NCBI GenBank assembly: GCA_011319805.1
Contig: SJRY01000244.1
Span: 397,421-461,420, forward strand
Length of the DNA: 64,000 nt
Direction of reading: 5' to 3'
Source of the DNA: Macrocybe gigantea
Lineage: Eukaryota > Basidiomycota > Agaricomycetes > Agaricales > Callistosporiaceae
Shown here: piece by piece, positions 22,211-35,049 of the stretch
How positions within the stretch are numbered: the first letter of the stretch is position 1
How the letters are laid out: every line of letters begins with the position of its first letter
Translations under genes and position numbers: made by a program
The notes under the pieces: generated by a model
Databases searched by the model: none
Seen by the model: the letters and a program-made list of their open reading frames with translations, nothing else
Told to the model about the DNA's origin: nothing

Positions 22211-24063
22211 AGGCGGATGTGGTCGAATAAACGAAAGTGAGTTAAGAGATTGTCTAGAAGGATTGGGCGGACTAGTATCAAAGACGGAATGAGGGTATCT
22301 TGGTGCAACGGTTCGAAAAGTTAGTTGAACAAGTTTACCTTCGGACTTTGTGTAAATCGAATCGCCGCCAACTCTACCCTCCTACAGTAAAATTATAAAA
22401 CGCGGCTACATCTAAGGACTTTCTAAATTATAAGAGTCTAACTGAGCGGAAAGCTTAGTTTAAAGTCACCGAACCGCCAACCAATTTCTGCCATTTGGAT
22501 AGCACCCAAACCTTGTTCCCAAAATCCCTGTTCACCATATTTCTCTCGACGACCAAAGTCACTGAAAAAATCCAGAGACAGACTGAGCAAATGCGTGTTC
22601 GTAAAATCGAAATAGAGTCGTCGGCAGCTCTACTTGACTGTGTCCTTTCCTGGGTGAGTTTAGTCGGAGTTCGGCCGGCGCTGACCGCGATGCGCATGGT
22701 GAGTCGTGACTAACTTCAGGGCATTGATGCTCCCGACCAGCATAGGGCTCTCCATGGTGGCATGATGGAAGCCGACATACCGAGCCCGAGCATGTTCAAA
22801 CACTCAGACTAGCATTGGTAGACGTAGTCCATCGAACGAAAGTGGATCAAAGAGGCCTAGGACGGAGGGGGCGGGAGCGGGTACGGGGTGATTAATGATT
22901 GGGTGCAACTCTCGTAGAGTAAACAAATGTTCAAGAAAGATTTCTTTTCTGACAAGTCGGTTATTTGTTCTACGCGTACTTTGGGTGCCCGTTTCTGAAA
23001 ATTTAACCCTTTATTCCGCGTTTGCCCCACAATTGTATTTCAGAACGCCCACCGTCGCTTCCATTTCGCAGAATTAATTCAATCCCAAAGCTTCACTGAT
23101 GGAACGTGACGCACCACGCTAACCCCATTTTGATCTACGCCTCCAGAAAATTGTCTCTGAGTTCATGCCCGATGAAATACAAGGGCGGTCGATAGGTGGG
23201 ATATGTGGGTTTTGGCGATACAACTGTGAACAGAGTGTATGCCGATCTTTTCCGTCGAGTAACATCTGAGAGGTCAGTCTACCGTACGAGACTTGGGTTA
23301 GTTCTGCGCTATGGTCATGCCTTTTCTCACACATTCCTTTTCAACACGAGGAGAAAGCTAACGCTCAGGAACATTTTGAGAAACTTCCCGCGATGCCCCG
23401 TGAACAAAATCGACAACGCTGCTGCGAGGTTCAATCACCTGTATGAACCCCTATGCATATGCCTCGTTTTGTCACAGTCGGCCACAGATAACGCCAATGC
23501 AATAACGAGTTGCCGTTTGTTTCGTCATCAAACGCATGTTCGCGGGAGTCGGATGTGACGGGCCGAGTCCCTTTTCTTTTGCGACGCTCGTCGATGATTC
23601 GCTGCCTTTGAGTTTTGCCTTTATCTCAGCATGCAAAACAAAATGGTGAGTCGACACACCTTCAGATCTTCAGAGTCTGCCTTGACGTCAGCCATATTAT
23701 AGGTAACTTTTTGTTTTGGTTAGACTCTATCATCTAGCAGAATTGTCCGGGATTGCAACGCCTCTGCGGTCGCATGTATCTCCCGCATGGTGCTTTTTTG
23801 AAAGGACAGTGATGGATCAATGGCTTGCTGATTGTTCTACCAGAAAAGCCACTCTAACCCAGCTGATCCCTGTCTTCAATTCAGTACTATTAAAGCAAAA
23901 AAAAATTGCTTCGCTCACGAGGTATGTTTTCAAATTTCACAATTCACGCTACGAGAAAACTTCTGTGAGGACCGGCCAGGGCTTTACGTTAATATTTCTC
24001 CTTCCAACGCATATATAAACCCTGGCGAAAGCTTTTCTCCACTTCACTGTGCTTACGAGCGAG
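22211..24063. other. Gene-poor stretch; core promoter of the zinc-finger gene at its end
   Basis: No supported gene over 1.85 kb. Short frames on both strands look like chance. Confidence 0.5.
24011..24020 (+). promoter_or_regulatory. TATA box for zinc-finger gene 1
   Basis: The sequence atatataaac lies about 50 bases before the ATG at 24064, a usual distance for a short 5' leader. Confidence 0.5.
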
Positions 24064-25297
24064 ATGTGGCCCCTCCAGATTCGCCCTCAAGACCCGACCT
24101 TCAGTTGCTTCGACTATTTTTCCGGCGATATGTCGAACAACGATTTGCTTTCGTGCGTGAATCACTTGGGTTTTTGATCTTTTGTCGTTATTCATGCTTG
24201 TCTCGGTGGTGCATGATGTTGTGGTGCAATGCTGTCGACGCGATCCCCTCTCAGAACCGAGTTCATGTGGCAATGTCAAGAGGATAGCCACGCCAGAGAC
24301 TGGTTGGAGAAACGTCCAATTGAATGTTCAACCACATCAGGAATTTCGTACAGCACTGACGGTGATGTTGACCATTCGGCAGTGCAAGGCCTTGGGACGG
24401 CTGATACGAACAATACAATGCTAACCCCGTACTACCCTGTGGAGGCAAACGACATAGCGGTGGCGTTCGAGTTCGGATATGCTGTTGACGAGGTATTTGG
24501 AACCGTCAGCAGAAAAGGCGCATGACATCTGCCTCCTCGTCCTAACCTGAACTGTAGCAGGTTTATAACCCGGCAACCACGCAGGAATATCTGCAAGAGC
24601 ATGAGGAATTTGGCCTTCGGCCTGTTTCTGATTATTTGACAATGAATGGTCAAAGCGGATTTGATGCCGAACCTGAAAACGTAGGGTGCCTGGGGCCTAG
24701 GGTAAGGGTAAAATGACATCGCCTGAAGGTCGATCGTCGCCAGACTGACAGACTCTATCCCTCATTGCACTTTAGCAGGACATATCCGTCGCTATGCAAG
24801 AAGCGGCGGAGCATGAGTTCGCCAAAAAGGTCCATAAACGATGCTCAAAAAGTCGAGGACAACGTAAAGCCGCACATAGCTTTGCAAAAGGAAGGCGCGG
24901 AAGTGTTGAGCATGTGACAAGTCAGATGGGGAAAATCCTCCTCCAAACCTTCCCGAGGGGCAGTAAACGGTGCCCTTTGTGCAAAGCACGGTTTACAAGA
25001 AGCGCCGATGCAAGGCGGCACGTAACGTCTGTCCACACCGTATTTGCGGACAAGGAAATCAGAGGGGAGTTGAGAGAGTCACGGCGTCGCTGGTGCAGCA
25101 AGTGTCCCATGATACTTGCCAGGCCTGATGCTCGCAAACGCCACGAGGGGGGGAAGAAGTGCAAGGAACTCGCGGAGAGAATGGCGAAAGAGAATTTCGG
25201 AATGAAGGAGGGACTTCATGGCCCTCGTCGCCAACAGCGCAGGGGAATGGGCAGGCCACCCTATCCGCCTTCGGGCATCTCCACCCACTGCATGTAG
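24064..25297 (+). CDS. C2H2-type zinc-finger regulator 1
   Basis: Exons 24064-24152, 24255-24492, 24558-24701 and 24776-25297 give 330 residues. The long N-terminus is acidic and aromatic (DYFSGDMSNNDLLS, PYYPVEAND, EYLQEHEEFG), as in activation domains. Two adjacent fingers sit in the last exon: CPLCKARFTRSADARRH...H (C-x2-C-x12-H-x4-H) and CSKCPMILARPDARKRH....C, where cysteine replaces the last histidine. A basic tail follows. The order short leader, acidic region, classical finger, C2HC finger is shared with the genes at 26312 and 29755. DNA binding is inferred; targets unknown. Confidence 0.82.
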
Positions 25298-26311
25298 CAT
25301 ACTTTTTCGTCGAAAGCTGTAAAAATAACAAGAGCGGGACGCCCAATATCTGAGGATTGGCATGGTGCAAATCTCGGATGCGGATTCAATTTCGATCCCG
25401 AAGGTGAACACAAAAAAATCGAGTGCCAAGCCTGTCGACTTCACCAATAGACCACAGCATAGTACACTGCTTACCATAGAGTGAAACGAGCGGCACTGCA
25501 GAACATTGGAAAATGAGAGTGAGGAGAATTGCCGCTCGTTCGAGAGGATGCGTGACCTACTCGAGTTCTTACAAAGAAGGAAAGACGACTTGGTATGTTC
25601 GCGTGGAGGTCGAATGCTCCGAAAGCTGTGGAATAGTCACGGGAAGAATGCAACTGTCAAATGTCAGGCCTGTCAGGCTTCATACAGCACGTTTTTCTGT
25701 GTCCAGTCACCGTGGTATAGTATTCGCACTGGTCTTTATTCTACTGGTTGATTTCATGGAATGCAAGCCCATCTTGGGTCATTCATTGAATCGAAACATG
25801 TCCACAGCAACAGGTCTTTTCCCTCCAAGTTCACAGCATACGGTTAGAAGACGAGAGTGGCATCAACATTGGTAGGACTCATACAGATTTTTTCAAAATC
25901 TTCTATTGTCTCTCTGTCACTCACAGAGATTTTATTTCATCCACCGCTCATTAAGGAGGTCTGGCAACCAGCATATTTTTCGCGGCCTTTTCTCACAACA
26001 TGACAGGCTGCTTAGTCAGCTACCTGTTGGTCTAGCAATCCAGCACCTGTCGAGATCATCGCTAATGACCGTCAACAATGGTACTCGCGTCGTGCTCATA
26101 CTTCGTTCCTCCCTTTACGCTGAGTTATTCAATCACTGGGCATTATTTAATCTCTGCGGGAAAACAACGTGGATTCCACAGGTATTGGCATGGTTTAGCG
26201 CGCGCTTACAATGCCATTGATGGGTCATATTCCGAATGCTCATGGTCGAGGCTGTGCCAACCTTACATATAGTCGCAGACTCACCCCAGCTTATTCTGCG
26301 CATCTTATCCT
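25298..26311. other. Intergenic between zinc-finger genes 1 and 2
   Basis: One 120-codon ATG frame (25513-25875) encodes a basic peptide with a single hydrophobic stretch (GIVFALVFILLVDF). It has no recognised family and may be chance. Confidence 0.35.
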
Positions 26312-27717
26312 ATGGACGACCATAGAGTCAGGCAGACTCGAATCCCTCCTTTGACTGTCGCCCCAGATTTGCTCCATGTTGAGTACGCCCTAAGGATCCT
26401 GCGCATGTGACGTCTTTTCATTACTTCCCAGTGCTTCTTTGACTCCAGAATCTCCCTGCTGGCCTGCCGACCAGTTACCATCGCCTTTCGACAGCTCGAG
26501 CCGTACGTTGTTAGCGGCTACCTCTTCCTCGTATGCTGACGTAGATTATGCGTAGCATACGAGCCAGCTCTCCCAGGCGAAATGTTCCCCATTGGATACC
26601 CTTATTTCGAAAGGTTCGGCCCGTCGGCCTCATCCCAAGCATTGACGAACGATGATACACCCACGATAACAATTGAACACCAGAGCCCTGTGATTCCCAA
26701 CTTGCAACTCGAGGGACTTCAGGATTTCTTGAGCCACCAGGATTGGGATCCGACGCTTTCTCCTCGTATCGAAGTCACTCCCGCCGGTGCCGCCGACAAC
26801 TTTAATGATCTACCCTATGTGTCGACTTTGTTTGAGGGCCAGCTCGGCTACGCCTCGGAAACAGACAAGTTACATGTCGACACTAACTTTATACAGCATC
26901 CCGTCACTCCGTCTTCTACTGCATCCTTATCGCCATCTTTGTCGTCCTCCTCCCAAACCCTAAGCCCATGGTTGACGTCCAACGAGTCCGTCGTCGATTC
27001 CGCTCTGTCATCCCCTTACTTGAGCGCATCTGACTGTGAACACATGGGGGCGTCCCTTGTGCGTCGACACAGCCATTCTCATGGCAGCGGTGATGCATCA
27101 TCGAGTCGTGGACCGCACCTTCACCGCAGGTCACGGTCTGCGTCTGGCATTAGGTCGCATCCTTATCCACATAGGTTGCCCCTGAACGAGCCTGTTGACC
27201 TGCCTTCTCTTCTGCCTTCCCAGCCCAGCTCTATCCAACCCGGATCTGAATGGGAGGAAATGGCAAATCTCAGTTTAGGCTCTCCTGCGTCGTCGCAAAG
27301 CTCTGCATTCAGAGAACGCGTTGCATCTCAGGCCATTATTGATGCATCCCATAGCCGGAGGAAGAAGCCAGCTGCTTACCAGTGCCACATGTGTGAGCAG
27401 GCGTTTACCTCACGCGACAATCTTCAGAGTTCGTACTGTTCCCCGCGCCGCACAATTCACCTCCCGCAGCTCAATTTTCTGCTCTTAGGTCACGTCGATG
27501 CGCATCTGAATGTCAAGCGTTTCAAATGCAGCCAATGTCATCAACCCTTTCGCACCAGAAGCGACGCTACGCGCCACGAAAAGCGTGAAACATGTACCCG
27601 AAACAACAGATCCCGGCGTCCTTCCTCGTCTGGGAGGCAAGTACCTGTGCGCGATGGGTCGAAACGTTGTCTAATAATCATCTCTTTCGCAGGCCCAGTC
27701 AAGAACCCGTCATCTGA
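26312..27717 (+). CDS. C2H2-type zinc-finger regulator 2
   Basis: Exons 26312-26382, 26432-26502, 26556-27428, 27489-27636 and 27693-27717 give 395 residues. The N-terminal 260 residues are acidic, Pro- and Ser-rich (SLSPSLSSSSQTLSPW and similar). The first finger CHMCEQAFTSRDNLQSH...H is built across the fourth exon border, the second, CSQCHQPFRTRSDATRH.....C, ends in cysteine. The last intron starts with gcaagt after AG, a near-perfect GC-AG donor; without it the protein would read into a longer unconvincing tail. If translation began at the ATG at 26582, the first two short exons would be leader sequence. Confidence 0.8.
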
Positions 27718-29754
27718 GTCCTGTATCATTTTCCTATTCTCGTTTTCAGCAGCAACCTTATCCGTTCATTCCGCCTTATAAATTCCCCGTTTCGACGTCT
27801 TGCATCTGTTCTTATGACATAATGATAATATATCCATTCGTTTACTCTTTGTCACCCGCTCTGCTGTTATACGCTACTCATACGTTCTTTGCATCCGCTT
27901 TCTTGATTTCGTGATTTTGTGTTCCTACATCCCAAGTGCATGTCTTTCACCATCCGGATCTCATATGACTAGACTCGTAGTATTTACGTTCCATTTAGCG
28001 CATGGCTGGCCTGCTACTTATTGTATGCGAAACTAATCGTGGAGCCCAGCGCTTGTACCTCGGATATCATCATGTGAACTGGCACGCTTGACGGACCAGG
28101 TGGTTGCCTCATGTTCTCAGCGTTGGACGGGAGGCTATACGAGCAGACAGAAAAAAAATTTGTCCTGGTCTCTCAGCAGCGGTACACAGCCATCAATGTT
28201 CTATACAGAACCTTCAAAGATGGAGAAGAACCACTGTTGGAATCCAACGTACGCGCTAATGACGGGGCTTGAACCCTATCCTAATATCTGACCTGAATTT
28301 GGGATCGGAACACAAGCCCATCAATGGCTGACAAGGCGCGTTGCAGTGCGTGGGTGTGCGTAACCCATTCGGCAGCGTGATATTCGACATGAAAAGGTGA
28401 GATGTTCTCGCTAATAGGCGCCCACTTGGCCGAGACGTGCACAGCCAGTATGGGGCACGTGCGGCCAAGCCGTGCGCCTAGGTATTCAGCGCCTTCTGAA
28501 ATGGCGCAGCCGGCATCAGCAGTGAAAATAGCGAACAGGATTTCGCTCTATGCGGATTTCATAGCAAGGGTCGTTCTCACGCGAACAGAGGTCTTGACTT
28601 CATCGTCGATTTAATAACTTGCTTGCTCGTCACCGGCTCCTGAGCATTCCTAATGGGTATCCATCGGCCAATCATTCGATGCCAACGAGTTATCCGTATA
28701 TCAGTCCGTTCTGGAACGACAAGTTCGCTGTTAAATTTTTTTTTCTCGTCCTCCATGCACGAACGTCACAAGTGATCTTGCATTAAATACTTCCTCTTGA
28801 CTGTTGGATGAGACAACTGCCGAGCCCATCAGTCGATAGCAAAAAACTTTTGGTTGCATATCGAATTCACGCCATTTCTGCTGCGAGAGCTCCGGCACAG
28901 TCATTGCGTTTGTGGGTCCATGAAGGTGGCAATGAATGACAAGTTCGACACCCACGGAACTTCTTGACTCTTCACAAAATGCGCTTCTGAGCACGGTTAA
29001 GGACTATCCTGGCATCAGCCACTGCGACGGCTGATTTGCGTATACTGCGATGATAAAAGCGTTAAAGTCGTTTTCATTGGTCCAAGGGAATACGTCGAGT
29101 CAACCTACTGCTTGCTGGCAGGTTTTGCAAGCAGCTCATGACCTATTATCCACAGATGAAGCGACAAGGGTCTGGGGAATTATCTGTCATCGTTCGCCCT
29201 GATCAAGGCAGATCAAGCGCAAATGATTTCGACAAGCGATCCGCCTGCGTCAGATCACTTGTTCTTTGCCTATAACAGGCGAAATCTGAATGCGGGAAAG
29301 GCCGTGAGCGCTTGTGATGTTTCAGGAGGTTTTTACTAACCCTATGGGCTTGGAGCAGCAGAAGTATTGGGCACGCATCGGACAAGCTGCAATGTAATGA
29401 AAGACGTCAGGCAAAGGACGAGGTTTTCTGCTGAAAAAAAAAACAAAACAAAGAGGGAACAGGCCAATAACGTCCGAACGAAACTCGGATAAACAGCACA
29501 GCCACATAAATAAATACGCGCCCACTTCGTCGATGGTTGAAATCTTCCGGCGGATCTGTGAACCGGAAATCGATAACTTGAGGTCTCTCACCAGTTGCTC
29601 GAGGCATGTTCTACACGTGTAGAATTCACTTTCGTAATCCCCGTAAATATCTCGGCTTGACTCATGACTAGAACGCCACTGAAATCTATGCCGCGGCCCT
29701 CGTCAGTAGCTATATAAAACCGACGACATTGCGAAGCCATGGGATACCGCAACT
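27718..29754. other. Gene-poor stretch between zinc-finger genes 2 and 3
   Basis: Two kilobases without a supported gene. Only short frames are present, and no RNA gene is evident. Confidence 0.5.
29711..29719 (+). promoter_or_regulatory. TATA box for zinc-finger gene 3
   Basis: The sequence tatataaaa lies about 40 bases before the ATG at 29755, the same placement as at zinc-finger gene 1. Confidence 0.55.
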
Positions 29755-31240
29755 ATGCTCTCTCATACTGGCCAGTTCGTACAATGTCCTTCGGGAAGTT
29801 TACACCCTCACGACAACTTGTCCACTGGCTCTTGGGCCGCTCAATCTGAAGTCGCTTACTATGTGGAAGGTGGCGCAGAAAACTCAACCTAATCACCTTT
29901 CCGCTGATTATTATTGCGATTTAGCATATGACTCTGATGTCGTCTTTATGGGCAGCGGAAAACAAGCTTACCTTCCATCTTATGAAGATTTCAGCCGGGC
30001 CTTCGATAACAGTCCTTATTCGGACTGCTCTGACTATGACAGCAACGGTGGGCGCTGACAATTATATGTCGTGATTGTTTTTGTTGACTTAGAATAGGAG
30101 CGAACGCAAGCCATTTGCAGAGCCCGACATATTCCACGCTCGATGGCTCGCCCGGCGTGGCCTTTGAGGGCACCTTTTCCCCTCATCAACTCCTTTCCAA
30201 TGGCACGGTAGCACCATTGGACACGATCTTTCACGGCCACTTGCCTGAACAGCTCCATTACGCGTATCCGATAGAGGCGATCGACGATGATATCCTAGGG
30301 CTTTCAATGGAGTACCTCGACATTGATGATTTTGGAGACAAGGACCTAATGAATTTTCAAGATTATCACGCAAGGCGTCAAGGATCGTCATTGTTTTCAG
30401 GACGTGTGCAAGCTGCCAAGGGGGCAGCATCCACACCTGCGACTCAGAATTCGCTTGTTCCCCAAACGCCCAACGACTTGACAAAGCGAGATGCTACGAC
30501 ACCTGATAGTAGCTATAACAGCAGCTGCTATAGTCCCGCGTCCTCTGCTCCATCTCCTACCGAGTCCTCATCTGCACTTCAAACCGCATTTTCTCCCGTT
30601 CTTCCCCAGTTTTACTCGCATTTCAGCTATCTGCTGCAATCAGCATCCAGCTCGCCGTATTACACGTCCTCTAGTCCAAAACCTGTTCAGAATGGCCAAG
30701 ACGTTGTACCGGCCACAGAGGCGGAATGCGGCAGGTCCGAGCCTTGCCCTGCTGATGCATCAGCGACGATACCGCATCCACCGCATATAATCTTGCCATG
30801 CCCAGAACAGGATCCTCCGACTGTCAAGACCAGGAAGAAACGGAGAATGATCACGTCCGTCGCCTATATCCCCTCGGAAGGCATCTTGTCTATCGACCAG
30901 TCATTGCGAGCGCAGGACTTCAAGGAGATTGTGGGTGGGGACAAGATAAGGGCTGCATCGATTAAGAGACGTATCAACGAACCCGTCACAAAATGCAAAA
31001 TATGTGGGGCGACCTTCACTGCCCCACACAATCTCGACAGTCAGTCATCCCTGTGCAGAAAGTTCAGATCGTGTTGCTTATTTCGCCCTAGATCATATGA
31101 ATTCACACTTTGGTCGAAGACCGTTTGCGTGTCGGTACTGCGATAAACGCTTTGGGACCCCTTCGACGGCCACACGACATACGAACGTGTGTACCAACAA
31201 CCCAGCTGCAAAGCCAAAAAAACCTCGCAGGAGGGTGTAG
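29755..31240 (+). CDS. C2H2-type zinc-finger regulator 3
   Basis: Exons 29755-29869, 29925-30047, 30098-31039 and 31092-31240 give 442 residues. The first 140 residues are acidic and aromatic (PSYEDFSRAFD, DDDILGLSMEYLDIDDFGD), followed by a Ser/Pro-rich middle and a basic TRKKRRM patch. The first finger, CKICGATFTAPHNLDNHMNSH, spans the last intron; the second, CRYCDKRFGTPSTATRHTNVC, has cysteine in place of the last histidine. The tail ends in KKPRRRV, a possible nuclear signal. Finger layout, the intron inside finger 1 (as in gene 2) and acidic leader mark it as a relative of the genes at 24064 and 26312. Confidence 0.85.
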
Positions 31241-31909
31241 TTAATTTCATCGCGGCCTTTTGCGGTCCCAATCGTTCGCATATCACGATTTGAAATGTAC
31301 GCTTTTGCTCATTCGCTTCTCTCTTTTCTCTTCTTCCTTTGTCGTCATTTGTCAAATTTCCAGTCTTCACAATCTCACCACACGATACCCATCAACATTC
31401 TAGGATTTACGCTTCGTTCTACTGTTCTCGTGCTTTCGAGGCTTTACAACATTTTATTTTATCCTTTACCACTGTACATATTGTGTACTGGGATTCGATG
31501 CCTTGCGGAATGACGAGCGATAGTTCGTCGATTTAAAATGGTCAAGTTCGCTCATTTGATCGATGGTTGATTCTAATCTTTGGAGTTTCAAGTCGTTTCT
31601 GATCTTGCATTCAGTGACAGGACGTGATGGATACTGGGACTAATCAGGTCTTCCAAACGCCATCGCCCTCTTGTGAGACATAAGCATGGCACGGGTTGCA
31701 TTGATCATCAGAATCCGTCCTCAGATGGAATTTCAAACCACCACATTGAAGGATAGACAGATGATTGATCTGACGATTTGAATGGCCACATTCACCCTAC
31801 GAAGATTCTGTATCCGGGCACAAAATAAATTAGATGGAAGCATAGGGAAGACGAGTAGTGAAGAATTTGTGACAAGAGGCCAGGAAGACGTTAAAAATTT
31901 AGGTACCCT
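31241..31909. other. 3' flanks of two convergent genes
   Basis: T-rich stretches follow the zinc-finger gene stop, fitting its 3' untranslated region. No gene is seen. Confidence 0.45.
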
Positions 31910-32877
31910 TCAAACTTGAGGGTATTGAACAGTTTGTTGCTGAACAACAGGCACCGTCGTATTGTAAGCGTTGTAAGGAACGCCAACGAGGGTCGTATTT
32001 TGGATCGGGGCAACGGACTGTGTGTATGTTGTCGTGGTCATTTTCTGCCCTTGCTCTTGGTTCTGTTGACGGAAAAATACAGCCTCTGGTACGCTGATAG
32101 TCCAGACTGGGTGTCCGCGGCTCTGCCCGACAATGGCGAATGTGAGGAGCGTCGCGGTGTAGAGGAAAACTTTCAGTTGAAGATACATCAAGGCATTCCG
32201 TGCAAGGCAGGTAGTCTAAATATCACTCACGTGAAATCCAGATAATGAAGGATAGAGCTTCAATTACGAAGAACTGTTGGCACCAGCTCCTCGAAGTTGC
32301 TAGAAAGGGGCATGAAGTCCTCTTAGCTTGATCAATGCAAAGCGGAAGACATACGTCTGACGGCACCGCATCCCAGAGGGTAGAGGAGCACGCTCCACTG
32401 TGCCGTCAAAGCAGAGGTAGCAAGATACAAGACCCAAATGATGGCTGTGAAGCCGTGTTCAGTCTCAACGCCACACGAAGATCGTTCCGCCGGGACAGTG
32501 TTTGCACTTACTGAGTGCAGCGAGCTCCACGGCGATCATCGACGTGATAGCGCCTTTGCGGACAGCAGCAACGATCATGCTGATCGAAAAATTTGTATAA
32601 GACTTGTCTCAGAACGGGAGCAGTCCCAACTCACAAGGCAGGTATCATGCAGATTGCGAATATGCTTGACACGAAAGCGACAATCTCGAAATCGGTCACT
32701 ACTGCTTCTTCCCTCGTTCCTTGTGTCCAGTGTGCCGTCAAGCCCAGGACGATCAGGCTGAAAAACAGGGACACATCTGTGATGAGAAGAGAAATGTTAG
32801 GAGAACCATGGTACTCAACGACACGAAGCCGGTGACTCACAGAGAACGACTAGGCGAAAGGTTGTGATGAATGACAT
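31910..32877 (-). CDS. MARVEL-domain four-helix membrane protein
   Basis: Exons 32877-32841, 32776-32635, 32579-32512, 32444-32355, 32299-32231 and 32169-31910 give 221 residues. Four hydrophobic helices are visible: LYVSLFFSLIVLGL, FVSSIFAICMIPAFMIVAAV, the LAALTIIWVLYLATSALT segment, and VFLYTATLLTFAIVG. The start MSFITTFRLVVLYVSL is typical of fungal MARVEL proteins, which act in membrane organisation. The cytoplasmic C-terminus is Gln/Thr/Tyr-rich with repeated valines. All introns are short with good borders. Confidence 0.82.
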
Positions 32878-35049
32878 CCTCACAGCGCTCAACCCTTGAA
32901 ACCAGGTTACACTTTTTGAAAAGAAAGTCCAAAGTCTGAATTACGGTGCAGTAAGTAGGAAACGAGGAAAGGAGAGGAAAGATGGCTGAAAGATGGCCAC
33001 AGGCCGTATATGACCTTATGAACATCCGCTATTCATCATTTTTTTTAGATAATTGACAGGCGAATCATTGCCAGCGATAAGTTCGGAAAACACTCAGTGG
33101 TGTTCGTTCTGTTAATCCGTTGTAGCGTTGCTTGACACCACGTCTGACACGCTTGACAGCTTTTGACGCCCAACTCTAGTTGACGGACAACGCATCATAG
33201 TTTATCGAGACAGGGCACGCCTAGCCGGCAAAATGTGCAGAGCCTAAGTCGGGAACATTCGTTCTTCATTCGCCTTGGAGCGGAACGTCATTGATATAAA
33301 AGCGAATCCAAGTATGAATGAATCGAGCGGGACCTGAAACGTCTAGATGGTAGGGACATTCACGCCATTTGCCTCGAACTCACCATCAAGGAAGGGGTCG
33401 CACAGATGTCACCGACCAGTGGATGACAGCTGAATGGCATCGCTAAGGGCGTCATGGGCGTCTAAAAAAAACTCCCGATATTTAGCTGTGTAACCGCCTA
33501 CAAACTTACTTGGGGCTCCGTATGCATTGCCTTTTAGCTGAAAGGGTGGTGAGAGCGAGTAGTTTTCGCCGCCTTTGGGCAATCGAGGTCTAACATGCAA
33601 TATGAAAGCCACGATGTTGAGTGTGGCTGAGCTCAGTTGTACTGCTTGAGGAAGTACATGGCTCATCATGTCAGCACTGCCATCATCAAGTTGTCTGTCA
33701 TCGTCGAAGGCGATGCACTTTGGAGGAGGTGGCATACTTTCTTGCCTGCTGAACGTGAGCGAGCGAAACGAAGACATCTTCGTTTCGCTCCTATAGACTG
33801 TCCACAATGAGTTGAGCAAATGAATGTCCTTGTCAAGTCCATCCCAACCCGGGGTTGTGAGAAATGTAATACAGTTCGAGAAAGCAACGGATCCGGAGAC
33901 GCCCATAGATCAGACAAGGTGACGGCGAAGTACCATACGATAGCGAAAAGATCACCCAGATGGACCAAATCTCAAGCTCTATGCTGGCCATAGCCCCATG
34001 ACCACATCAGACCACAGTGATTTCCCCAATTAGAGCGAGCGGCGAGATGAGAGCTTTCCCTCAGTCCCTCCATGGGGGTTGCTACTCACCGGCTATAATC
34101 AATTGCCAGTCGGGGTCAGAGAAAGATGGGGTACACGCTCGGAGCGGATCGGAGATATTCAGGAACTGCCCCTGTTAGGCACTCGCCGGTCGGAGGAGAC
34201 TGGCTGCTGCCCGAGACGCACTATTGCGATTACATAGATTTTATCTCCTTAAAATTTCATGAAAGAAATGTTGCAGAATCATGACTGTTTTGCACACATC
34301 TGTCGAGTCCCTGTGCCAGAGGTGTTCGTGACCTACAAGTCAAAACGCCAAAATCCAGTTTGAAAAAAATTATTGTTTGTTGCCTGTAGTTTCGTCCTCT
34401 AATACAATACATGATATGCCGACGAGTCTGCGCGATAGGAGGTCATTGACGAACAACGAAAAATCGAAAGCAAGAAAGGGGATAATCATAGACAACGGCC
34501 AAAAGGCATGAGGGACGCAGGACCGGAAAGCGAGGAGAAGGGTAAAAACGTTGGCAAGCTCTAGCGTCCGTGTTCCCCTGTCATCCCTCTAGTCCATCCG
34601 GTGCGTGTCCAAGAGTGTCGTCGAACGTAAGCAATGAAAGAAGGTAGGTGTAAAATAGTAGAGAAAGAACGGAACGGACCAGCGGTTGAATAAATATATA
34701 CATTCCGAAAAGTAAAACGAGGAACAATAAGCGATGAGGTGTTCGTAAGCAAGGAAGAGGGAAAGTACATAATAGTGGGGAAACACGAGAAAAAGGATAG
34801 AGAAGTGATGTCAAGTCCCGAAGATGCACTATGCGGTCGAGAAAAAAATACAGCATATCTGTAGAGGTAGAAAGAGTGCAGGCGAAACAGAAATAGCGAT
34901 AAACCCCGGTTTAACCTCTAAAGCAAGAAACTAAAGGGAACGACGCCATAGAAGCAGACCAGAAAGCTAGATATGCACAAACAAGACAACAGGAGAAGAG
35001 ATGAGGGACGAACGATAAAAGGACGGAGCAGGGGGAGCAGTCGCCAGGG
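32878..35049. other. Gene-poor stretch with one weak ORF
   Basis: Apart from the frame at 33409-33906 nothing is recognised. A tataaaag motif at about 33295 has no clear gene downstream. Confidence 0.4.
33409..33906 (-). CDS. Hypothetical protein, possible membrane-gene remnant
   Basis: ATG at 33906, 165 codons. One moderately hydrophobic segment (LSSATLNIVAFILHV) sits in an otherwise polar protein. Just upstream, minus-strand sequence encodes EIWSIWVIFSLS, helix-like, so this could be the 3' part of a multi-exon membrane protein or a decayed relative of the MARVEL gene. No family assigned. Confidence 0.3.
   Translation of the reverse strand: MGVSGSVAFSNCITFLTTPGWDGLDKDIHLLNSLWTVYRSETKMSSFRSLTFSRQESMPPPPKCIAFDDDRQLDDGSADMMSHVLPQAVQLSSATLNIVAFILHVRPRLPKGGENYSLSPPFQLKGNAYGAPSKFVGGYTAKYREFFLDAHDALSDAIQLSSTGR

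Noticed and set aside
34561..34860. Overlapping minus-strand hydrophobic frames
   Set aside because: They are T-rich reading of an AT-rich stretch in several frames at once, without splice partners or homology; most likely chance.
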